64,000 nucleotides of DNA from positions 56,299-120,298 of the forward strand of contig PDHQ01000095.1 of NCBI GenBank assembly GCA_003339415.1, given 5' to 3'. A program made the translations under genes and the position numbers. Positions 11,851 through 22,558 of the stretch are shown here, in pieces (the first letter of the stretch is position 1; each line of letters begins with the position of its first letter). This DNA comes from Ophiocordyceps camponoti-saundersi (nom. inval.). Its lineage: Eukaryota; Ascomycota; Sordariomycetes; Hypocreales; Ophiocordycipitaceae. A model generated the notes under the pieces. That model saw only the letters and a program-made list of their open reading frames with translations. It had not been told where the DNA came from and did no database searches.

Positions 11851-12944
11851 TTAGAGATCTTTGATGGTCTTGGCAAACTCGTCGAGCTCCTCCTCGGGCA
11901 TGGGATAAGTGTGACTCCGAGCCGGATACTGTCGCGTCTTCACATCGTCGCGGTATGCCGTGAGGGCCCTGATGGTCTCTCCCCAGACGTCGCCGTACTT
12001 CTTGACGAACTTGGGCAAGAAGCGGCCCGGCGGGAAGTTACCGATCATGTCGGTCTGCACCAGCACCTGACCGGAACAGCCGGCACCGGCGCCGATGCCG
12101 ATGGTGGGGATGGAAAGCTTCTGAGTGATGATGGCCGCCACCTCGGCGGGCACGGCCTCGACGACGACGCCGAAGCAGCCGGCGGCCTGGACGGCGAGGG
12201 CGTCCTCGAGCACCCTCAGCGCACCCTGGGTCGTCTTACCCTGGACGCGGAAGCCGCCGAGGGCATTCTGCCGCTGGGGTGTGAGTCCGACGTGGCCGAG
12301 AACGGGGATGCCGGCGGTGGTGATTTTGCGAATGGTTGGCGCCATCTCCTCGCCGCCCTCGAGCTTGACGCCCTGGACTCTGCCCTCCTTGACGAAGCGG
12401 ATGGCTGTGCTCAGACCCTGCTCGGGGGCAATCTCATAGGTTCCCATGGGCAGGTCGCCGACCTTTTGTGTGGGTGGTTGTGTGGTCAGCAGCTAGCTTA
12501 TCTTTGTCCAGTCTCGAGGAAGTCTATGCCTCAAGGAAGACTCACGGTGAAAGCGCTCTTTGTAGCGCGGGCGACGGAACGGCAATGCAGCAGCATCTCC
12601 TCGAGGAGGACCTCACTCGTGTCTTCCATGCCCAGGGCTACCATGGCCAGGCTGTCACCGACGAGGATGACGTCGATTCCGGCATGGTCGGCGGCGTGGG
12701 CACTGGGGAAGTCGTGAGCGGTTATGACGGTTATAGGGTCGTTCTTCCGATGCAAGGACCGTAGAGTTCCGAGTGTGACCTTGTTCCGAGGGTTGGACGG
12801 GGGGGCGCCGACGGGAGAGTGTGAGCTGCATCGGAGCTGCGACCGGGGGGGTCCGACAGCCGAAGCCGGGGCCGAGGTAAGCCGGACCGATGGCGGACGG
12901 AGGGCAAGGGCGAGTTGTCTGGGCCAACAACGGGACAGGGCCAT
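11851..12944 (-). CDS. panB: 3-methyl-2-oxobutanoate hydroxymethyltransferase (ketopantoate hydroxymethyltransferase)
   Basis: Predicted 336-aa enzyme of the first step of pantothenate (vitamin B5, then coenzyme A) synthesis: it adds a hydroxymethyl group from 5,10-methylenetetrahydrofolate to 2-oxoisovalerate. Exons on the minus strand: 12944-12546 and 12462-11851, separated by an 83-nt GT-AG intron between SAFT and VGDLPMGTYE. Family motifs are clear: ITAHDFPSAHAADHAGID and ILVGDSLAMV (metal-binding Asp), PVLGHVGLTPQ, VVVEAVPAE (metal/catalytic Glu), and IGIGAGAGCSGQVLVQTDM. The first 45 residues are Arg/Ser/Ala rich, consistent with a mitochondrial presequence. Convergent with atg12, 153 bp apart. 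Confidence 0.95.
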
Positions 12945-15002
12945 GGTTGTGATGCAGTGGATGGAATGGTAGGGGGTTTTGTTTATTTTCCTTGCTTTTC
13001 CTTTTTTCCTTTTTTTACTCTGAGGTTACGAATTTTTGGTTTGGCGCCGTCATGGATCGACGATTGTGTTTATGGATGTGAGTGAGTGAGTGAGTGGTAA
13101 TGTGCGTGTGTGCCAGGGCCTTGCGGCAGCAGCAGCAAACAGCAGCAGTAGTAGTGACCAGTAGTAGTGACCAGTAGTAGCGGATCCGGATTGGAGGTTG
13201 GTTGGTTGGTTGGTTTCCTTGGGCGGGAAGAAGCAAAATCGTGTGATTGATGGGAGGCAACTCCGGCTCTCTCTTTTGTTTTTTAAGGAGATTTCTCACT
13301 ACCAAGGAAAAGAAGGGGGAAAAAAAGACGAAGAAGAGGAGAATGCCGGTTGAAACAAGAAGAAGGAGGAATTCAATTGCCAGTCCGAAGAAACCGGCCT
13401 TTTTATCCTTTGACCTCAGTATAACTTTTACGGTGTAGAATCTGGTATTCGCGCTAGGCGGTACCTGTAGGCTGTCACCATCAGGCTACTCCTCTGCGTA
13501 CCACTGTGTTTGTAGGTAGTAATTCCTCCCTAATAGGGGGATAAAAGGAGAGGATAGATGGTATGTATAGTCTGTCTGAGTCAGCAGGGCGTGGGCTTTG
13601 GTATCTACGGATATACTGAGTTTTTATATCACGTCAGGGAATTGGTCGATGGTTTTAAGTAGGTACTGTAGGCATGAATGTGTATGTATGTACATGTGTA
13701 TGATGATGGAAGTGAAGGTGAATAGAGATGGCACGGGGAATGAGAAGAGATCATTAGAGATATATACATACATATACTGTATGAACATAAGAGGCTCGTT
13801 CGTGTCGACGAGGCGAGATGTTCATTATAGTCGAAATCTTATTACAAAGACCAAAGGAGAAGTAATTAAAAAAAATGAAATTAAGATCGTCGAACTCGAA
13901 GGAGCGAAACAACTTGTTGACCTGCCTCGTTCCCATATATATACATACATACATAAACACATACGTAAATAGCGCTGGTTAAAGGTTCTGGGGTTCGAGA
14001 GAACGAGGCAAGGTCGAGTATTACCTCATAACGCTTTGCTTCCTCGTTCTGAACCAAGATATATGAGTTGGAACAAACTCCGATGCCTTCCCTCTTCTCG
14101 ATTCGGAAACGATACCATGCGTACATTTCTTCCCCTTAACCTGACGTGAGAGTGATCGGTGCATCTGTGATCATGAGATCAATGTGTGTACTCGTGCCAC
14201 CACTTTTAACAGCGTCGAGCCAACAACAATGGTCCGTATCGTGAGCTCAAGGCTCTCATGTACATACACGAGCGGGCTTACTTACATACTTGCACATGTA
14301 AAGTTATATAACACATAAAGTGATTGCCGTGTGGTTTGTTTATGACCGCTTTTCATTTCCTAAGCTTTGCTACAGGTTCCTTCAGCTCTCTTCTCACTTT
14401 CTTTAATGTCCTCGGCAATTTAAAGAAAAGACGATATCGAGAACGAGAGAAAATAAAAATGACAACGTCGAAGAAGAAAGCGGACGAGAAGAAACATTGC
14501 GCGTCCAAGTTGGGCTTATGTATGACGCTGCTTCCATCGTTGTCATTGGGCGAGTTGCTGCTTTAAGAGCCACCTTCCCGACCGTTGGATTGGATTGGAA
14601 TGTCTCTATCCGCAATCCGTACTTAGGTTCTTCCGGAACCGCGCTTAAATCTCGGCAGAACTGTGCCGTCTCGTGATTTCGACGACCCTCCTCCACTCCA
14701 TCTCTGTCACTCTCTCTCTCTCCTCTCTTTACCTTCTCCTCCTCTGTCTCCGTCCCTACCGCGAACTCTCGTCGTCTTTTCGTCTGTCGTCCTCCTTTGT
14801 CCTTCGAAACCGTCCGACACCCACGCCTCGCCTTGCCTTCTCCCGACGACCATAGAAGATCGCGTCGAATACAAAGACAGAAAGGCTGAATCGTTAACAT
14901 AACCTCCCCCGCGACGCTGAGCGATCACGTCGTAACGCCCTCTCCTTCGCTCCGGGGCCGTTTTGGAACGTTGGCAACACAGCTCAAAGCGCAAACGCAG
15001 CC
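12945..15002. other. Gene-poor intergenic region, 2.1 kb
   Basis: No convincing gene. It holds short repeats near 13080-13220 (GAGT, GCA/GTA triplets, a 13-nt unit CAGTAGTAGTGAC repeated, GGTT), AT-rich DNA around 13600-14500 and CT-rich sequence (14690-14760) that probably forms the promoter and 5' leader of ubc8. Confidence 0.5.
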
Positions 15003-16131
15003 ATGAGCAGCCCACGCCGCCGTATCGAGACTGATGTGAGTGGCCTGATTGATGGCTACCTGGTAGTTTTCCTTTGCTAACCTGTTCGGCCCTTGGTCAT
15101 CTAGGTCATGAAGTACGTCACAGCTTCTACTAGCCCTTGTTCTCCTGACCTCGCCGGAGATCGCAGTTCACTAATAACGCGGCAGGATGTTCGTTGGGCG
15201 TCCTGAGCGAGAGCCACACCGTCGCAGCTGACCGAAGCAGGCTCATGAGCGATTACGAGGTGACGCTCGTGAATGACAATAGTGAGTCACCAACCCCTTT
15301 TCACCCACTTCGTTGGACCAACTTTGACTCACGACCCCCTTTCTGTCCAGTGTGAGCCTCTTCACCACCTCCTGTCGCCGAAATACCCGTCTCACCCTTG
15401 GCTCTCCCAGGCAAGAGTTCTTCGTGCGCTTCAAGGGCCCAGCCGAGAGTCAGTGCATCACAAGGGCGAAACGGCCCCACTCCCCGGCGGTGCACGCTGA
15501 CATGAGAGTTTCCGCGCGTAGCACCCTTCGAAGGTGGCATATGGAAGGTCCACGTTGAGCTTCCGGATTCGTACCCGTACAAGAGTCCAAGCATTGGATT
15601 TGTTAACCGCATCTTCCATCCCAATATCGATGAGCTGTGAGTCGAAGAGGCTTTCTCGTCTTCTCCTTCATCCCCCAAGGCCGGCTGAGACGGTCGCTGA
15701 GAACTGGTCAGGTCCGGCTCTGTCTGCCTTGATGTCATCAACCAGACTTGGTCGCCGATGTATGATATGATCAACATCTTCGAGTCGTTTTTGCCGCAGC
15801 TCCTCCGATATCCGAACCCGACAGACCCCCTCAACGGCGAGGCCGCGGCGCTTCTGATTAGAGAGCCCAAAAGCTACGAGGCCAAGGTCAAAGGTGAGTG
15901 TGCGCCCTTTCGATTCCTCTGGGAGTGGTTTTTCCGAACCGGACGAGGCGAGACGCGATGCGGCGGGGCCATGAGCTGAGGCTGGAAGCAGAGTACGTTC
16001 AAAAGTATGCTACCAAGGACGCGGCAGACGACGCCGGCGCCGAGAGCGAGGAAGACGACGACATGTCTTCGGTTGCGAGCTTCAGCGACGCCGAAGACGA
16101 AGAGCCGGCTGGGCAGATGGACGAGTTATGA
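15003..16131 (+). CDS. ubc8: Ubiquitin-conjugating enzyme E2, Ubc8/UBE2H class, nine exons with two microexons
   Basis: Predicted 186-aa E2; in yeast Ubc8 works with the GID/CTLH ligase that degrades gluconeogenic enzymes. The only assembly I found that keeps the family sequence is: 15003-15035, 15105-15112, 15186-15188 (GAT), 15241-15281, 15351 (single T), 15411-15448, 15522-15636, 15712-15893, 15992-16131. All eight introns (52-98 nt) are GT-AG. The sum is 561 nt, exactly 187 codons. The product reads [56 protein letters not shown], then [20 protein letters not shown], whose Cys in SVCLDV is the catalytic thioester residue. An acidic Ser/Asp/Glu tail (residues about 155-186) is typical of this class. 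Without the 1-nt exon the frame breaks between NDN and QEF; without the 3-nt exon one Met is lost. Confidence 0.9.
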
Positions 16132-16733
16132 TGGCGCCAAAGTCGTTTCTCTCTTTTCCTCTTAGTGTTTTCTCTCTCCTTTTTCTCTCCCCTCCTGTTT
16201 ACATCTTCATCCTCCCCCCTTCTCCTTTTTTTTTCTATTAAAGCTGTGATACCGGTTACATTTGGTATCGAGGGAAAGAAAAAGGTTTCATGTCACTTTT
16301 CCATTGGATGGCGTCAAGTTGGTAATGGTCAGGGAGGGCTCGCAGTTTCAGGTTTTCTCCCCCCCCCCCCCCTTCCCCCCCATCTCTTCCCCCTTCGTTT
16401 TTGAAGCGATGGACGACGGGATGGAATTGCATAAGCCATTGGTGTTTTTTTCCTCTTTCATTTATTTTTTTGCCCGTCTCTTTTGTTTCTTGCCCTTTCC
16501 AACTCAAGTTTCAGGCAGGTAGCTGTGGTTGGTTGTGTTATCGCGATCGGCAAATATGATCGTGATGCGCATCGCTGTTGTAGATATGTATGTACAGAGG
16601 TTGGCCGCAACATGAAGTAAATCTACATACGTGTGCTCTTGCGTAAAATTCATTCTACAGGGGGGTATCATATGACGAAAAGATTGACCGCTGAAAAGAA
16701 AAAAAAGAGAAAGAAAAAGAGGAAAAAGTAGCC
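16132..16733. other. Intergenic, convergent 3' regions
   Basis: Pyrimidine-rich DNA between the convergent ubc8 and CWC16-like genes, with T and C homopolymers (about 16360-16380). Presumably the two 3' UTRs; no ORF with features. Confidence 0.5.
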
Positions 16734-17825
16734 TCAGTCGGAATCGTACTGCACCAAGGCACTAGACATGGTGGCTTGCTTCGCAGGCGGCGGCGGCGGT
16801 GGGGGGCCGTCGGGTCGTTTCCTCTTAACGCCACGCAGTCGAGGCTGACTCCGGGCTTGCAGGAAGGGATCTTGGGCAAGGCGGGTCTTTGCGGCGAGTT
16901 CGGAGACGAGGCTGGCTCGGGTGGCGGCGGCGGCGGCGGCGGCGGAGGAAGAGGAGGAGGAGGAGGAAGAAGAGGTGGTGGTTATGTTGGTGGAGGAAGA
17001 GTGAGGGACGGGGTCGAGGGGTCGTTTTGGTGCGTTGGCGGGGGTGAATAACGGCTTCTCGAGGGCGTCGTCGTCATCGTCTTCTTGATTGAAAGAGACG
17101 AGCGAGGCGAGACGAGCGTCGTCGTCATGGGCGGGGAGGATATCCAGAGCAAGACCCATTGCATCGCGGAGACGATCTGCCGAAGCGGCATCTTGCTGTC
17201 GACGTATCCGACCGGGACGAAAGGCATTCCTCAGCCTCTGATTCTGAGCGTACGGATCATTCCAATAACGAGCGGAAGAATGCAACAGTCCTAGAATGCG
17301 CTCATCCGCCCGACGCAGCTGATGACGATGTTCGATGGTCCTCTCCAAGGCGGAAAAGGCACTGGACCTCTTCTCCTCCCTCAAAAGACCGTCCTCCGAC
17401 GCCCTCGTCCGACCAACATCATCTCCCTCGTCTACCCATCGTTTCGTACCGCCGCTGACGACGACGTAAGCCGTGTTCCGCGGATCAGTCCGAATCTCGA
17501 GCGAACCGCCGCAGTCGGCGTGGCGGAAGCGGAAACTCCACAGCGGCGTCGTAAGGTACGATCCCACCCGGCGCTTCTCCGCGTTGAACCTCACGCCTTG
17601 GCCTATCAGCGTCGGCTTCGGGCAGCTTTCGCACCATACTGCGAAGGGCATCTCGAAGCGGACCGTCGGGCCCGGTGGGGAGGAGGAGGAGGCGGGCGAG
17701 GTGGTGGTGGCGGGGCCGGCGTCTCTTCGGCTTCGTTTTTGGCGTCGGGCGCGCCGGGGGGATGATGATGATGATGACTCTTGTTGGTCTGGGGGCATGT
17801 AGCGCCCCATGTTGAAGCCCTGCAT
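16734..17825 (-). CDS. CWC16-family splicing factor, CCDC130/Saf4-like
   Basis: Predicted 363-aa single-exon nuclear protein of the CWC16 family (Yju2/CCDC94 and Saf4/CCDC130), which act in or near the spliceosome. The start at 17825 gives MQGFNMGRYMPPDQ, the hallmark N-terminus of the CCDC130 branch; a longer frame upstream starts in low-complexity DNA and is not needed. The zinc-binding core follows: two CxxC-type pairs around FAVWCESCPKPTLIGQGVRFNAEK and the downstream HADCGG segment, then SLEIRTDPRNTAYVVVSGG. The N-terminal half has an inserted Ser/Arg-rich linker (SSSSSSPRRARRQKRSRRD) between the start motif and the core. The C-terminal third has Ser and Ala homopolymers and ends in a basic RGVKRKRP segment, probably nuclear targeting. 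Confidence 0.88.
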   Translation of the reverse strand: MQGFNMGRYMPPDQQESSSSSSPRRARRQKRSRRDAGPATTTSPASSSSPPGPTVRFEMPFAVWCESCPKPTLIGQGVRFNAEKRRVGSYLTTPLWSFRFRHADCGGSLEIRTDPRNTAYVVVSGGTKRWVDEGDDVGRTRASEDGLLREEKRSSAFSALERTIEHRHQLRRADERILGLLHSSARYWNDPYAQNQRLRNAFRPGRIRRQQDAASADRLRDAMGLALDILPAHDDDARLASLVSFNQEDDDDDALEKPLFTPANAPKRPLDPVPHSSSTNITTTSSSSSSSSSSAAAAAAATRASLVSELAAKTRLAQDPFLQARSQPRLRGVKRKRPDGPPPPPPPAKQATMSSALVQYDSD

Positions 17826-18499
17826 TTTTTGTTCCTTTTGGTCTCGGTCTCGGTCTCGGTCTTGGTGATGGTTATCGGCTTGGTGGGTTACTGCGACGGC
17901 CTGATGATGGGTGAAGAATGGTGTGGGAAGAGAGAAAAAAAAAAGATAGGGCTGGTCTGGAGGAGGTTTGGCTTTCCTTCTACTGGTGATTGTCCGGATG
18001 GTAGCGGATGAGTCAGCAATCATGGTGTCATCAGCCTCTCAGCCTTGTGTGTGTGACGTGTGACGGTAAAAAGGTTGGACGGTTGTAGGGTAGGTCGGGA
18101 AGGAAGGGGCAGGAAGATGAGAATACAGAGCAAATTGAATGATCTGACTAATGTGATGCGTGGCTTGGAGGTTCTAGAGCTGCCTACGTCCATAGATACA
18201 TACATGTGTGTAAAGAAGGGGGGTGTCTAGATGAGAAAAAAAAAAAGGCCCGACCGGAGCACCCCCTTCTTGCTTTTCTCTTCCCTGCCCGTCAGCGGAT
18301 GATGCAGCCCTGCGCGGTGCCCCCCTCCCCCTCCCCCTTATGATTTACATATGTATGTAGGTAGTCCGTATGTGCGGATATGTATGTGCGTATGATGACG
18401 AGACTTTTTTTTCTCTCTTTCAAAGAGGCGGAGGCGCACGGTGGGGGAATGGGGGATGGGAACCAACGAGGAGGTCTCGTCACTGTCTCTTTCGGGCCA
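17826..18499. other. Intergenic upstream of the CWC16-like gene
   Basis: Promoter side of the CWC16-like gene, with a GGTCTC/GGTCTCG short repeat (17845-17865), a C-rich block (18318-18340) and a TATG microsatellite. No gene seen. Confidence 0.45.
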
Positions 18500-18507
18500 T
18501 TTTTAAT

Positions 18508-18575
18508 GAGTATTCATATTTGCCACGGCACCTATTCCTATTAGACACGACATTCTGAAATTAGCGGTACGTACC
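18508..18575 (+). repeat. Left terminal inverted repeat of the MITE
   Basis: Starts GAGTATTCATATTTGCCACG and ends GCGGTACGTACC. It pairs with 18894-18962 with about five differences and one single-base indel in its inner half. The TSD TTTTTAAT abuts its outer end. Confidence 0.88.
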
Positions 18576-18893
18576 TAATAACAAAGATAATTTTTTTTGC
18601 CCGGTACAAAGTCGTAGGACGCCTAAAGTTACTCGTAATCTATAGGTATCTATCTTTTCTGCCTACCTCTACCTACTTTTACGTTTCTATGCCTAACTAA
18701 GCCTACCTATACCTTCTATACCTACCTCTACTTACCTCTACTTTTTTTTTTCCGGCTAGAAAACGCAAAGCGTGCGCGCGGGTAGATAAAAAGATAGGTA
18801 CTTACGGACTACGAGCGATATTTAAGTCTCCCTAGGCCTTATACCGCTATCACGTTACGTAGTGGGGTAGGTCGGAAAATGCCTTAGTAATTC

Positions 18894-18962
18894 GGTACGT
18901 ACCGCTAAATCTAGGAGTGTCGTGTCTAATAGGAATAGGTGCCGTGGCAAATATGAATACTC
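18894..18962 (-). repeat. Right terminal inverted repeat of the MITE
   Basis: Reverse complement of the left repeat; its outer end reads GAATACTC on the plus strand and is followed by the second TTTTTAAT copy at 18963-18970. Confidence 0.88.
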
Positions 18963-18970
18963 TTTTTAAT

Positions 18971-21164
18971 CTCGCGGAACGTAACCATATGCGGAAGAGA
19001 AGGGGGAGAAAAGGAGGAGGAGGAGGAGGGGGGCGACACTCGTATTGTATGTATGTAAGCAGATATCTAAGAGTATATACGGACGTAGATGGATGGATGG
19101 ATGGATGGATGGATGGATAGACGGATATATATAGATGCTGGTATGTTTGTTGATATGCAAGTCTAAGGGGACGTCTGTAATCCGTATAAACAACAGAGAA
19201 TAAAGAGATTGTCCACGAGGCTGCTGTCTCGAACACAAAGGAAAGAGGGCTAAAATAGACCAGAGCCTAGTACGGAACAGGTCTGTAGGTAGTTTAAAGA
19301 CAGGTTGGTGACGATGAACGGACCTTGTTTCTCACTCTTTCCCCCACCCTCCTCTCTCTTTCTCCTCCCTTTTTAACTCTCCTTTTGCACGAGGGGCTAG
19401 GTAAGGCAGTTAGCTAGTAAACCGTCTACGTAGGTAGGTGGCTAGCTCGAGAGAGGGGAGGGAGACGAAAAAAAATTGAGGCTGGAGGGAGGATTAGAGT
19501 CGGAAGGTTAGTACCTAGGTAGGTAAGGGTAGTAGTATCCTTAGAAGAAGAGGAAGAGGAAGAGACGTTGAATGAAGGCTTTGACTTTGCGTTTTTCTAT
19601 GTACGGATATGGAAAGCCAACCTCCTTTTTCCTCTTGCTGCTCTCTCCCCGTCCTCAAATCCTCGTGACGAGCTAAGCGGAATGCAGCTATAACAAAGAA
19701 ATGAAGAGAATACGAACATTATCCGCACATACTATACGGATTATCCGTACATACATACATACATACATTGTTGACAGCTATTCGGAGTTTACCCATATCA
19801 CATTATATAATATCCGTACCTATTTATATAGAGAGAAGAAGCGGGAAAAAAAAAAGGCAATCATCTTCTTGCCCTTGATGCTACGGAATTCGGAGCGTAG
19901 CCTGTAATCCGTATCCGTATGCAGGCTGTGCGGAAAGGTAGGTGTAGGTATGTGATGACGCTGCTTCCTTTATGCAACCCCCCCCCCCCCCCTTCTCCTC
20001 ATCCCCTGTGATCGTGGAGCCTTACCCAACTAGCAGCAGCCTAGGGACGTCTGTACATGCTGTAGGCCTAGGTCATGTACCCCTAAGCCACGCTGCACCG
20101 CCTCCTCCAACGTCTGCCCACTCTAGTCTATCCTCACCGTCGGCGTCCACCGTCACTCTCCCCTCTGTCCATTCCCGCCCGTATCTTCTTCTCCTTCTCC
20201 ACCCACCCAAGAAGCGAAATTCATTTTTTTTTTCCCTTATTAACATTAAATCACTGCCGTAAATGAGAGTCGCCAAGCGTTAGGCCAGAAGTGAATACAT
20301 ACTGTACATAATAACGTGGAAGAAAAAAAAAACATGGGGAAAAAGGGAGAGAGACGGTGGAGGTTGGTCTTTTCTGATGTTTCAGCTATCAAACAAAAAA
20401 AAAAACCCTGCTTTTTTTTCCTTCTTAGACACTGAGAAAGAGAAAGAGAGAGAGAGACAGGATCCCCTCCCTTGATTTGACTCCCTCTCTCTCTCTCTAT
20501 CTCGTCTAAACGGAAACCTGACCACAAACGTACGGGCGTTCGGACCAGCTTCATACAGCTTCATACATACAGCCTATGTAAACCCACACCCACCTTAACA
20601 TAAACCCCACTCTCCCACCCTCCTTCACCCTCCTCCACACCCCTCCACACCCCTCCAAGACAGTGAGAGAGAGAGAGAGAGAGGGAAAAAAAAAAGGGCC
20701 TCACCAGCCTCCTCCTCCTCCTCCTCCTCCTGAGTCTGACAGGAACAGGAACAGGACAGGACAGGTAGGTGGTAGGGATTACGACCTACCTACTAGGCAG
20801 CCAACTACCTACCTACCTATATAATCATATAATAAGAAGAAGGCTATTTGTTTCATCCGCCCTCCTGATCTTCATCTTGCTCTTCCTCTTCTTCTTCTTC
20901 CTCGTCTTCTTTTTCCTTTCTTGCTGTCCTCCCTGGTTATCCTCCTTTTACCTCCCTGTTTTAATCCGTTTCGTCTCTTTACCCTGTCATCGAATACTAC
21001 AGTTTTAATCTATACATATATTCTTTCTTCTTCTTCTTCTACTCCTCCTCTTTCTCTTTCTTCTTCTTCTTCTTCTTTTTGCTCTTCTTCTTCATATCAC
21101 CTTCGTTTCTTTTCTCACCTCTATTCCCTCGCTTCCTACAACTACTTCCTCCTCTCTTCGAAAC
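18971..21164. other. Gene-poor region upstream of the Crh gene
   Basis: No gene recognised. It contains a GGAT tandem (19088-19118), GGTA/CCTA repeats, a CATA microsatellite (19750-19770), a C run (19979-19992), CTC triplets (20708-20732) and T/C-rich DNA (20860-21160), the last probably the promoter and leader of the Crh gene. Confidence 0.5.
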
Positions 21165-22558
21165 ATGAAATCCTTCTCTTCCAAGGCCCTCGTGGCCCTG
21201 GCCAGCTCGGCTCTCGTCTACGGCCAGACATACACCGCTTGCAACCCGCTGCAAAAGAGTTCGTCTTCCCCTCTCTCTCTCCTCTTTACTACTGTCTTCT
21301 CTTTCACATCTTCAGCTGCCTGAGATGAAGCAATGAGAAAGAAGAAAAGACTAATTAAACTCACAGAATGTGATGCCGATCCCGCTTTCGGCCACAAGGT
21401 CGACTGTGACTTCCACCAAGCCTGTCCGGCCTTCAACACAAAGGGCGCCAACATCGACTACGGCGCCAAGGGTGCCGTCTTCACCATCAAGGCTGACGGG
21501 GACTCGCCCACCATCCACACGGGAAATTACATCTTCTTCGGAGAGGTCGAGATCGAGGTCCAGGCCGCTCCGGGCCGAGGCATCGTCACCAGCGTCGTCC
21601 TCCAGTCTGATGATCTCGACGAGGTAAGAAAAAGCCCTTTCTCCCCATCATCATACCACGTTCATGATGTACTGACAGAGGGGACACACAGATCGACTGG
21701 GAATGGATCGGCAGCAAAAACACCCAAGTCCAGTCAAACTACTTCAGCAAAGGCAACACCGACACCTACGACCGCGGCGCAACCCACACCGTCGCCAACC
21801 CGACCGGCCAGTTCCACACCTACAAGATCAAGTGGACGCCCTCGTCCATCGTCTGGTCCATCAACGGCGAGGTTGCCCGCACCCTGACGTACGAGTCGGC
21901 CAAGGGAGGAAGCGCCTTCCCCCAGACGCCCATGCAGGTCAAGATCGGCACATGGGTCGCCGGCGGCGCCAAGTCGTCTCCCGGCACGGTCGAATGGGCC
22001 GGCGGCAAGACCGACTTCAAGGAGGGCCCCTTCCTCGCTTACTACAGACGCATCAGCATCACCGACTTCGCCGGAAAGGACACGCCCGCCAACGGCGGCG
22101 TCAAGGAGTACGTCTACAAGGACCATAGCGGCACCTTCAAGAGCATCGACGTCAAGATGGGCCATTCTACCGAGGACAGCAAGCACGCCGAGAACGGCCT
22201 CGGAGACGGTCACGACAACGGCAGCAGCAGCCACAACGAGAACAAGTCTGCCGTCGAGGAGAACATGGTTACCACTACCGCCTCGTCTTCGCACTCCTCT
22301 TCCACCTCCGGCCCCGAGTCCGACTCCTCGTCCAACTCCTCCTCCTCCTCCTCCTCCTCCTCCACTACCATGGTCACCGTCGGCTCCGGCTCCAACGCGA
22401 CCACCACCCTGTCCTCGCCTCGCAAGAGCGGCCCGACCTCGACCTCCGGCTCCGGCTCTCAGTCCACCTCCATCCCCGGCAGCGGCTCTACCACTCTCCC
22501 CGCCGCCGCCCTTTCTCTCGTCATGGCTATTTTCGCCGCCCAGGTTCTACTCCTGTGA
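21165..22558 (+). CDS. GPI-anchored Crh-type chitin-glucan transglycosylase (GH16)
   Basis: Predicted 405-aa cell-wall enzyme that links chitin to beta-1,3/1,6-glucan. Exons 21165-21258, 21367-21623 and 21692-22558, with introns of 108 and 68 nt. Residues 1-20 form a signal peptide (MKSFSSKALVALASSALVYG). The secreted part begins QTYTACNPLQK, the usual Crh N-terminus. The catalytic GH16 motif DEIDWEWIG has nucleophile Glu117, Asp119 and acid/base Glu121; intron 2 falls directly after Glu117. Family features continue with NTDTYDRGATHTV, FHTYKIKWTPSSIVWSING and PMQVKIGTWVAGG. The last 130 residues are Ser/Thr rich with a poly-Ser run, then end in a hydrophobic tail (LPAAALSLVMAIFAAQVLLL) typical of a GPI attachment signal. 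The exact 3' end of intron 1 could shift, because the joint LQK-K-CDAD rests on one acceptor. Confidence 0.92.

Larger units (their letters stand above)
18508..18962. mobile_element. MITE, 455 bp, hAT-like (8-bp target-site duplication)
   Basis: Non-autonomous DNA transposon. The ends are inverted repeats of about 68 nt (18508-18575 and 18894-18962), identical for the first 45 nt apart from orientation and slightly diverged inside. The whole element is flanked by a perfect 8-bp direct repeat TTTTTAAT (18500-18507 and 18963-18970), the target-site duplication. An 8-bp TSD with T at position 2 and A at position 7 fits the hAT superfamily; P-type elements also make 8-bp TSDs. The interior is AT-rich with CTACC-type repeats and has no coding frame, so it would need a transposase supplied elsewhere. 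Confidence 0.88.

Noticed and set aside
11911..12717. 268-codon plus-strand frame
   Set aside because: Antisense shadow of panB, whose coding frame is supported by family motifs and a matching intron.
13130..13185. Short spaced repeats as a CRISPR-like array
   Set aside because: Contiguous triplet and 13-nt units with no unique spacers, in a eukaryotic genome.
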